DNA of 64,000 nucleotides from Pararge aegeria (taxonomy: Eukaryota; Arthropoda; Insecta; Lepidoptera; Nymphalidae): contig NC_053190.1 of the NCBI RefSeq assembly GCF_905163445.1, forward strand, positions 18,571,001 to 18,635,000. The letters run 5' to 3'. This document shows, one piece after another, positions 56,606 to 64,000 of this stretch (positions are counted from its first letter, which is position 1; each line of letters opens with the position of its first letter). A program made the translations under genes and the position numbers. Under the pieces are notes generated by a model. It did not search any database and was not told where the DNA came from. It saw only the letters and a program-made list of their open reading frames with translations.

Positions 56606-57556
56606 AAGCAAATACTCGGTAGCTGTTATTTCCCAACTTCAACCTTTTACAGTTTAACCTATTCACAGAATACATTCTGTGAATTTACCAATATCTATTC
56701 GTATTTTGGATAAAATGAATGCATAGCTTTCAAGCATGAAGAAATGCTTAAATTTTATAATAACATCAATGTTTTTACACGTTGATTACACTTAGTCGTA
56801 TGCATTTTTTATTTTTTATTTTGTGAGGCTTCGGTAGTGTTTTGTGCCACAGATTCGTTACCACTGTGTAAGATCGCCATTAGTCCCTAATTCCCCATCG
56901 ATTAACGATGAACCTACTCTATGAACGATGGAAACACACTTAGTCATTTCTCAGATAACAAACAGGTATTTGAGATGACGAGATACACTGCTACATTGTC
57001 AGTGTTTGATTATGGAAATAACCGCATGGTCTAGATACCTTATTTTGATATGTTTTTGTACGCGAGATAGATCAGGATAAACTAATTAGATTTTTTGCAG
57101 CACGGCAAGTGATAGACACTTGTGCATGAATGAATACGTCTTTATTTTGTCATTCATTAATTTAATGAATTCATTCAATTGATTCAATAATTAATAGATG
57201 CCCGCAAGATATGAACCAGAAGATATGACTGGGGGAAATATCCAGTAATTAACGTGAATACATTTATTAGATGGATTTTATCGGTTGGTTTCGATATGAT
57301 TATTTATTTATTTTCATTAGATATACCAACGATACACTGTATTATCATTAATCATTTTACATTACAGTTTAATGTCCGAGTACAGTTATCACTTACAGGT
57401 ATACACCACATTGAAGTAAGTCCGGTTAAAAATAATTGCATTAAGTCAAAAGCAAAAATAGTAAGAGTAAAAGAATTAATATTAAACAAATGAAAATAAT
57501 GATTAAAATTAAAATAAAAAAATTTAAAACAATTAAAAAAAAGAATTTGAAAAATA

Positions 57557-57853
57557 TTACTCTAAGTATAATTTCGCCTTAAAGCTAAATAAAGTGTCGT
57601 GAAAAATGTCAATTTCAGGGTTTTTTAAGATGTTAAAAAGATTAGTCATTCGGTTAATAGGTGAGAATTGTCCTAGGTTAGTATTGGAAAATTTAGGAGC
57701 GAAGGTTTTTGACTCTGGGTATCTCGGAATACGACGGGGAACATTGATACTTATCTGATAAAGGTCTGGGACATCCAAAGTATTACGAACAATTATGCTT
57801 CTACTTTTAGCATATTTCTGATCGACTTTAAATTCTACGATTGCCGTATTCAA
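57557..57853 (-). pseudogene. LINE ORF2 C-terminal fragment
   Basis: Frame ending FAPKFSNTNLGQFSPINR, then NPEIDIFHDTLFSFK. It carries the same block signature as the fragment at 40605-40934. Truncated, with no catalytic motif. Confidence 0.6.
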
Positions 57854-57859
57854 TACTAT

Positions 57860-58035
57860 ACAAATCCTATATCATCACTATGTCAACAAATGGACACCCA
57901 ATGCTGGACATGGTCTTTTGGAGTCCCAAAACTACGTTCCTCTGCTGCTGGAGTTCAGCGACTGGCATGATGTCATCCGTCCGCCACGTCGGGGGTCTAC
58001 CAACGCTGCGTTTACTGATGTGAGGCCACCATTGC
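57860..58035 (-). pseudogene. RTE-like LINE C-terminal remnant
   Basis: 'caacaaatggacacccaatg', 'gatgtcatccgtccgccacg' and 'ggggtctaccaacgctgcg'. Read antisense, this is the end of an RTE-type ORF (layout 'RWTDDIKRVAG' in the family). Broken. Confidence 0.55.
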
Positions 58036-58039
58036 ACGT

Positions 58040-58325
58040 TGCAGTAAAATCTAATTCATATTTGTATATTTTAAACGTGATAGTGTCTGTTTGTTTATTT
58101 ATTTCGTACAATAATTTCCAAGATGATGTTTTAAAATGTAAAATTTTAAAATGTAAAATGTAAATTGTTGATATTGGAAAAGAGCAACTGCTGAGTTTCT
58201 TGCCGGCTTCTTCTCGGTAGAATCCGCCTTCCGAACCGGTGGTAGAGTCACTACACACAGACAGACTTGACGTTTCAAAAGTGCTTATATTAAGCCTACT
58301 TGAAATAAATGAATTATTATTTGGA
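58040..58325 (+). mobile_element. LINE 3-prime UTR, best-preserved copy
   Basis: 'gagtttcttgccggcttctt', 'agaatccgccttccgaaccg', 'tagagtcactacacacagac' and 'cttgacgtttcaaaagtgc' end in 'cttgaaataaatgaat'. It is the reference for the fragments at 1977, 13690, 24315, 43800 and 55785. Confidence 0.75.
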
Positions 58326-58599
58326 AAAACATTCGAGAAACAAATACTGGGGTAAAAAAACAACTACATTGCTATGCCTACCCCGTATTGGAAAGTGAAG
58401 CTTTGTAAACAGATAGAAAGCTTTGGTACAGATGACACATGGCGAGACACAGAGAGTCTCTTGACACGGCAGGCGTGTGACCGAGGAGTGAGTAGAAATC
58501 CTTACGAATGTCAGATGTTTTATTAAATAGCGATTATAATGATAAAGATATTTCGACCGTTTATAGTGCTATGTGACTACAACACTAAAATACATGTAT

Positions 58600-58760
58600 C
58601 ATTATCATTATCAGCATTAAAGCATGTTTTTTGTATTAGGAAACTTGCGTGCCTGAGAATTCTTCATATCGTTCTCAAAGGCGTGTGAAGTCTACCAATC
58701 TTCACTTGGCCAGCTCTACCTTTTCTATGCTGAGGGGAGACCTGCGCTCTGTACTGTTTT
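58600..58760 (+). mobile_element. Family A SINE, 3-prime part
   Basis: 'aaacttgcgtgcctgagaat', 'gcgtgtgaagtctaccaatc' and 'gctgaggggagacctgcgc'. It runs straight into a family B SINE. Confidence 0.7.
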
Positions 58761-58762
58761 GA

Positions 58763-58995
58763 CAACCTCCCTGGCGCAGCTGTAAGTACTTTGGTTTTTC
58801 CCGGGTTCGATTCCGGCAGGGGAAATTTGGAAATTCATTATTTCTCAACTTTCCTCTGGTCGGGTTATTTGGAGGCTTCGGCGGTGGATAGTTACCAACC
58901 GACTGAGCGATTCAGCGTTCCGGTACGATGTCGCGTAGAAATCGATGAGGGGTATGGATTTAATGTAACTGCCATACCCGTAACAGGTTAGCCCT
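58763..58995 (+). mobile_element. Family B SINE, full length
   Basis: Head acctccctggcgcagctg, B-box gggttcgattccggc, 'gttaccaaccgactgagcga', 'gatgtcgcgtagaaatcgat' and 'aacaggttagccc'. Confidence 0.85.
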
Positions 58996-59394
58996 TCGAC
59001 TTAGCATCATCAACAGGTGTGATTGTTTTGGAATAGAAAAAAAAGTAGGCTTGTAACGGGTTGATAATGATAAAGGGTAGGGACCCTTAAAACGACCCCA
59101 ACGCTTAGTTTAATAAAATACCCCTCTGGGTATTTTGGGGTCGTTTCTCGCAGACATATTAGGTCACCGAAGCTCATGTGATGCCCGTCAGTCTTCTTAA
59201 AAAAAAACACACCCAGCTAAGTTTGTGTGGGTTTCTTTTTAGAACAGGACGCGTTTGAAACCCTCGTAGCTTTAGTTTTAAGTTGACGAACATGCTTATC
59301 GCCATCATCTCACTACCGTGTAATTATCATGTAATGTACGCACCAAAAGTGCCTTATGGGCCTACATTAATAGAGATTTGACTTTGACTTTGAC

Positions 59395-59635
59395 TTGTTT
59401 CGCGAGTAGTTAAAGTAGGTTGCAAGTGTGGTAGGTGCTAGTTCATCAATTAACGGGCGCGGTGAGATGTTTTGTAAACAGCGCGGTTATGAACTCTTCG
59501 CCGTCCTCTGATGTTTCATAACATTTTAGCCGTTCCCAGAAACGCTCGCGCACTGCACTGACGATTGTTTTAAAAATGTTTACGCCGGCGGATTTAGATG
59601 CGTGATTGGTGAGGCTGTAAATAATGCGTATTTTC
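59395..59635. promoter_or_regulatory. Single-copy island with three forkhead motifs
   Basis: tgtaaaca (59473-59480), tgtttac (59577-59583) and tgtaaata (59616-59623) lie in 150 bp of CpG-rich non-coding DNA. It is a possible slp autoregulatory or cross-regulatory site, by inference. Confidence 0.35.
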
Positions 59636-59704
59636 TTCTGTCAAGGATCTGAACTCGGTTGTCTACGATCTTACTTACATTTGGCATACGCTTAGGAGTT
59701 ATTT

Positions 59705-60245
59705 TTCTCATCATCATCATCATATCAACCAACCCATTAACGGCCATTTATAGGGCATGGGTCTCCCCTCAGAATGAGAAGGGTTCAGGTCGTAGTCTAC
59801 CACGCTGGCCAAGTGCGGATTGGTAGAATTTACACGCCCTTTGATCGTTATGGAGAACTCTCGGGCATGCAGGTTTCGTCACGATGTGTTTTGCTTCACC
59901 GTGCCACCGTACCTGCTATACTCCGCAAAAGCAGGAGAATCTGTATGGTGTTTTTTATAATTTCTTCAACCCTTATATTCCACACAAAACAGATCTTCGG
60001 CTATGTACCCATTTCGCACGTTTCGCTCCGAAACCGGAGCATCAACAGGAGATGTTGACTTTACAATGAATAATTGTTAAGTCTTTCAAATATTCACCGT
60101 TTAAAGCAAGTGATATTCAAATTGCTTAAATTAAAAACGCACATAACTCCGAAAGTTAGTGGCGCGTGCCGGAGCTCGAACTCGGTCTCCACGAGAGGAA
60201 AGCCGAGGCCTTACCCGCTAGGCAATCACTAATTCATGTTTTTCT
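59705..60245 (-). mobile_element. Family A SINE, full length, with a nested 190-bp insertion
   Basis: The antisense body ('catgggtctcccctcagaat', 'ctaccacgctggccaagtgc', 'gagaactctcgggcatgcag') breaks at ttcaccgt. It resumes at 60093 with 'gtttaaagcaagtgatattc' and continues to the head near 60210. Confidence 0.82.
59903..60092. mobile_element. Nested element related to the 17.3-kb foldback
   Basis: Flanked by ttcaccgt at 59895-59902 and 60093-60100 (8-bp duplication). It shares 'ctatactccgc', 'ataatttcttcaa' and 'cacgtttcgctccgaaaccg' with 17280-17405, but is not palindromic. Confidence 0.8.
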
Positions 60246-60557
60246 TCTAGCTTGTAATTTTTACTCCACTACAAGTAAGCTGTTGATTGTTACTACTATA
60301 CTATTTTTAGCTGAGCAAAACCTCTGTTGGTTAAAAAAAAGAATCTGTAGTACCCGGCTAAATTAAAAAAGGTCCATCTTCATACATATAACTTGCAGTG
60401 AGGTACAAACTGAACTTAATCGGGTCATCATAAAGCACAAGTACGGTAATTTTAAATAAAACACGCGCGTCTAATATCTTGGATTATGAGCCTTAAGTCG
60501 ATGTAATAAGGTCCACACTAAGAGGACGGAGCAAGTGCCATGAAAAAGTATATTAAT

Positions 60558-61076
60558 TAGTAGTTGTTGCCCGCGACTTCGTCTGCGTTTGTTTTTGTTT
60601 TTTGAGACATATGGACATTAAATTTCGGTGTAGTTGTGCTGAAATTTTTAAGTTGTGTATTCCTATTAAAAAAAAACTTTTTGCATAAACAATATCTGAA
60701 AACAACTGTCTGACCAGTCTCAGCTCCTCCTATCACTTACATAAAATAGTAATCGTTATAGGACGAATCGAAATAGCATTGTTAGTTGATTTATATGCTA
60801 GGATTAGGTTAACGAAGAACATTTTTAGCATTTTTTATATAGTCCTTGTGTAAAATCGTAAAACTTTTTCATAACCTCTCCCAATAAAATCCTTAAAGTA
60901 TAGGATAAAAAGGATTAAAAAGGAAAGGATTTTTATCCTAGGATAAAAAGTATCCTATATTACTTCTATTATCTCCAAGAATATGTGTACAAAGTTTCAT
61001 GATGATCGGTTAAGTAGTTTTTGCGTGAAAGCGTAACAAACAAACTTACATTCACATTTATAATATTAGTAGATTA
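60558..61076 (+). mobile_element. Family E dispersed element, diverged
   Basis: 'ttgttgcccgcgacttcgtc' to 'cacatttataatattagtag', with 'tatcctatattacttctatt' inside. A 'ggataaaaagtatcc' motif is locally repeated. Confidence 0.72.
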
Positions 61077-61123
61077 TATACCATTTAACAGTCTGCTTGT
61101 GATCCAATTTCCCACAATCAGGC

Positions 61124-61267
61124 CAGTGGCGTGCACTGGGTTTCTTACCAGGGTATGCATATAGCAGGAAAATTGCATAAAATGGAAAAAATCCTCCTCT
61201 AATACGGGCTATATTTCAATTTTAGGGTATGCAATGCTTTTGTGCATGTATGAAGTGCACGCCACTG
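61124..61267. mobile_element. hAT-type MITE, copy 3
   Basis: Termini cagtggcgtgcact and agtgcacgccactg are perfect inverted repeats. The 8-bp duplication aatcaggc flanks it at 61116-61123 and 61268-61275. It is nearly the same length as copy 1 and in the opposite orientation. Confidence 0.92.
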
Positions 61268-61793
61268 AATCAGGCCATATGTGGCCCCTGGTAATCAGTG
61301 TTCAGGCTCCTAGTACCTAGAGCCCTATCGGTCTCGATCCTGATGCAATGTATGCCGCTTAGCGTACATTGAAATTTGCAGTACAAATCTAGTCATCATC
61401 TTTATCAACCCATTGCCAGGTCACTCCAGGGCTCGGCCGAAATGGCTTTCTTTTAATTACAAAAAAGATTTCAAAAAGTCTATTAAAGTCACTCTTTTTT
61501 TTAGGGACTACTAAAAAACAGATCTTGAAATATTTACTTTCGTATAATTTCGCTCATTCTGTTTACCAACAAATACTTATCTTAATCACCAATCAAGTAA
61601 TAAAAAAATATTCGCGTAAAGGGTACAAGGTATTCGCTCATAAAACGATAACCACTTGTAGTTAAAATGTTATCATAAGTGTGTAGTCATAGTAGAGTTG
61701 CCAGTTAAAAGGAAAATCTAGGAAAGTCCGATAGGATTTTAACCTTTTGAAAAGCCTTCTTTATTAGCATTTTTAAAACGTTTAGTATGTCTG

Positions 61794-61835
61794 TTGGCCG
61801 ATGGTAACGTCACTACTGACGTTACCATCGGCCAA
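61794..61835. repeat. 19-bp perfect inverted repeat
   Basis: ttggccgatggtaacgtca at 61794-61812 and its reverse complement at 61817-61835, with a 4-nt loop (ctac). Confidence 0.92.
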
Positions 61836-62159
61836 GTTCTTAAGTCACCCAGAAAGTTGTTGCCAATATGAACATTTTACAAAATTTAAAAAAAAAACAT
61901 TAATCTGTCATACTGGACTCGACTGCTTTTAAGCAACGTTGTCATTTAAAACTAATTAAGCCATCGTGAAACCGCTATTGGCAAATTTGAAATAGATATG
62001 ATGGTGAGAATAAATAGCGTCATAAAGAAATACATCATTATTGAAAACAAAAGTTATGAACGGGTATCTTAATTTTACGGCCACTATAGGCCGCCACGCA
62101 AACAGACGGTCTGATCAGCCGCACTAGATTTTCCCTATCAAAAAAAAACGGTTAAGCAT

Positions 62160-62404
62160 CTCTAACTTTTCGGAGTTAGGCGCGTTTTAAGCATTAAAAT
62201 ACACTTGCTTGATTGGTAAATGAAAACATCGAGAGACAACCTGCATGTGTGAGAGTTTTTCAAAGTATATCAAAGGCGTGAAAACTCTACCAACAACTGG
62301 GCCAGCGTGGCACATTTCGAAAATCGTACATTTTTGAATCCTTCTCATTCTGAGACGAGTCCCTTGGCCTTTAGTGTGACGGTAATTGGTTGATAGTGAT
62401 GACG
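62160..62404 (+). mobile_element. Family A SINE, headless
   Basis: 'cggagttaggcgcgttttaa', 'aaacatcgagagacaacctg', 'aactgggccagcgtggc' and 'ggtaattggttgatagtgat'. Confidence 0.72.
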
Positions 62405-62489
62405 TATAGATGTCCAGGAAATATGGCTCCACCTTGCCACCCTGCGGCATAGTGGCGGACGCTCCACTCACCTGTCCCCGGCGGCCTAT

Positions 62490-62720
62490 TTTCGCTTTTT
62501 CCCTGAAAGCTTCAGCGCTTCAGCGGAACGCGGCACTAACGAGAACCAGTCGCGGCACATCAAAGCGGCCGCGGCGCCATCAAAGGCCGCGCCGACAACG
62601 TTTATCGATCGGTGGACTTTCTTCAAAATAATTTGTAATAATATTATCTATTGGCCAGCATCTTGTCTTTGTTGCTCTGTTGCTGGCGCGGAGATATACG
62701 CGGGCTATTTCCTTTCGCTT
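62490..62720. promoter_or_regulatory. GC-rich island with paired TCF/Pangolin-type sites
   Basis: Two ATCAAAG motifs at 62559-62565 and 62579-62585, exactly 20 bp apart, enclose 'cggccgcggcgcc', which resembles the GC-rich helper site of insect TCF. It is non-coding and single-copy. Wnt input is inference. Confidence 0.38.
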
Positions 62721-62984
62721 TTGACTGCGGGAGATTCCAGTTTCTTTTTACGATTAAATTCAAATTCAAAATTCAAAATTCAAGTTTATAAGCACTTTTG
62801 AAACGTCACGTTCATCATCTTTAAAATTGCAACCTCTTGGGCGCATTGTGGTGCGTGCTGAGGTGTTATATAAAAGTGGTGGTTCCCAGAGGGGACAAAT
62901 TGGGAATTTAGAACTTCTGCCTTAACCCATCTCATTCTAGAAGGATACTCGTGTCTTGTAGTTGGCCGCTATAATGGGTTGTCA

Positions 62985-63115
62985 ATGAAAGCCGTGCTGC
63001 CAAGCGATTAAGTTGTACGTTACGATGCCTTGTAGAAACCGAATAGGGGTATGTATTTATGTAGGTATCTGCGATACCCCATAACAGGTTAGCCCGCTAC
63101 AATCTTAGACTCATA
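62985..63115 (+). mobile_element. Family B SINE, 3-prime part
   Basis: 'gtgctgccaagcgattaagt', 'acgatgccttgtagaaaccg' and 'ccataacaggttagcccgc'. Confidence 0.65.
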
Positions 63116-64000
63116 CTTACACAAATTTCTGACTAAAAGTAATGCTGTCCTTTTTAAAATGTTTCTTATTTTGAGTAAAGCGACGAAATTGGACTTGAGA
63201 ACAAGAGTGCAACATTTGGCCGCCTTAAAGCAATATCTCCGATGCACCGACAAACAATTAAAATTGTATAAGAGTAGAGACGATGATTCAGACAATTATT
63301 TTTCTGTTATATAGATTGTAGACGAGACAAACTGAGATGTGGGCGATTAAATGTATTTTCTATAACGAAACTTCTGGTCTTTTGTAGACGTTAAAAGATG
63401 AGTAATTTGAACAATTAATACCTTATAATAAATATACGTCATCTGAATATTTACTTGATTTACCTATTATTAATCTTTTAGTATAAATTAAAATATCCCA
63501 ATCCTTCTAAGTACATTAAGTAATAATAATTGTTCTTAATTTTTGCTTTTTGATTAAGCACGAGGAATTTTATGTTTATTAAAGTTGTAAAATTAATAAG
63601 TCTCTAACTGCAGTGAACATTAAAGGCTGTTATGCTAGCAAGTGCCGCAGAATAAACAAAATAAACAAGGCTTTTTTGCTTTCACTTTTTATTCAACGTA
63701 AAGTATCGATTACATTCCAAAAAAAATATATTTGCGGAATTACTCAAGCAATGAGTGCCTTCCGCTAGAGTGAGTCTCTGAGCGAAACTAAGATGAAATC
63801 AAGATAAAATGACATTGTTTGCGGTAATTATAGTATTGCCGGTATTGTTGCCCGAAGTCGGATCGAGTTCCGCGTGTTTTGAAATATTTAGAAGGAGAAC
63901 AAATGGATTGTAATACGATAGTTTATACGATATGCAGGTAATGACGAAATTTGTTTGCAGTTATGTAGAAAACAATTAGGGGGTTTACTTTTTTTCATGG
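63116..64000. other. Unannotated DNA at the window edge
   Basis: AT-rich with no recognised gene or repeat. 63640-63670 carries adjacent 'aaataaacaa' forkhead-like cores. Confidence 0.4.

Noticed and set aside
58791..58991. 66-codon frame, and similar frames at 49069 and 16891
   Set aside because: They are translations of family B SINEs, not proteins.
1..64000. CRISPR arrays, operons, phage or insertion-sequence elements
   Set aside because: No regularly spaced repeats. The gene structure is eukaryotic with spliced introns, so bacterial feature types do not apply.

Overview
The window looks like nuclear DNA of a lepidopteran insect (butterfly or moth). Reasons: spliced genes with GT/AG introns, AT-rich intergenic DNA, and tRNA-headed SINEs, LINE 3-prime ends and short inverted-repeat elements of the kind common in Lepidoptera. 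I cannot name the species.

Layout. Positions 1-9900 form a compact gene block. The block holds the last five exons of an otubain-type deubiquitinase (+, partial at the window edge), a tail-to-tail UBR7 gene (-, two coding exons, 2.9 kb intron), and a single-exon radial spoke protein RSPH9 (-). Positions 9.9-45 kb hold no recognisable host gene. They are filled with SINEs, LINE fragments and miniature inverted-repeat elements, plus one well-preserved but 5-prime-truncated non-LTR retrotransposon (25.48-27.25 kb) carrying an uninterrupted reverse transcriptase reading frame. At 44981-45685 lies an intronless forkhead gene of the sloppy-paired/FoxG family, with an N-terminal eh1 (Groucho-type) motif. 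Positions 46-64 kb are again non-coding and repeat-rich.

Between the repeats lie short GC-rich tracts that look single-copy within the window: 13.9, 15.5, 18.4, 20.7, 22.3, 27.7, 32.9, 34.1, 38.4, 41.2, 42.25, 53.8, 54.4, 59.5 and 62.6 kb. A lone developmental transcription factor in a desert with such islands suggests a cis-regulatory landscape. This is inference. The islands contain motif matches that fit slp biology (forkhead, Runt-type, TCF/Pangolin-type) but none is proven.

Repeat families are labelled here as follows. A: SINE with the head 'atagcccagtgg' and a (gat)n end. B: SINE with the head 'ctccctggcgcag'. C: SINE with the head 'gccgagtggcgcagtgg'. D: dispersed element ending 'cgagctctgtcacaaaaag'. 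E: dispersed element with 'ttgcccgcgacttcgt' at one end and 'tttataatattagtag' at the other. F: element with 'caggcacttatg'. G: repeat with 'tttcatttgatac' and 'gagggagttgtg'. J: element with 'cagcgtggtgggtttatgctc'. A hAT-type MITE family with 8-bp target duplications occurs three times. I see no CRISPR, operon or bacterial feature and no convincing functional tRNA or rRNA gene. I found no clear candidate for a wholly new biological system. The strongest oddities are a perfect 102-bp inverted repeat, a LINE whose start codon sits in its target duplication, and candidate regulatory islands around slp.
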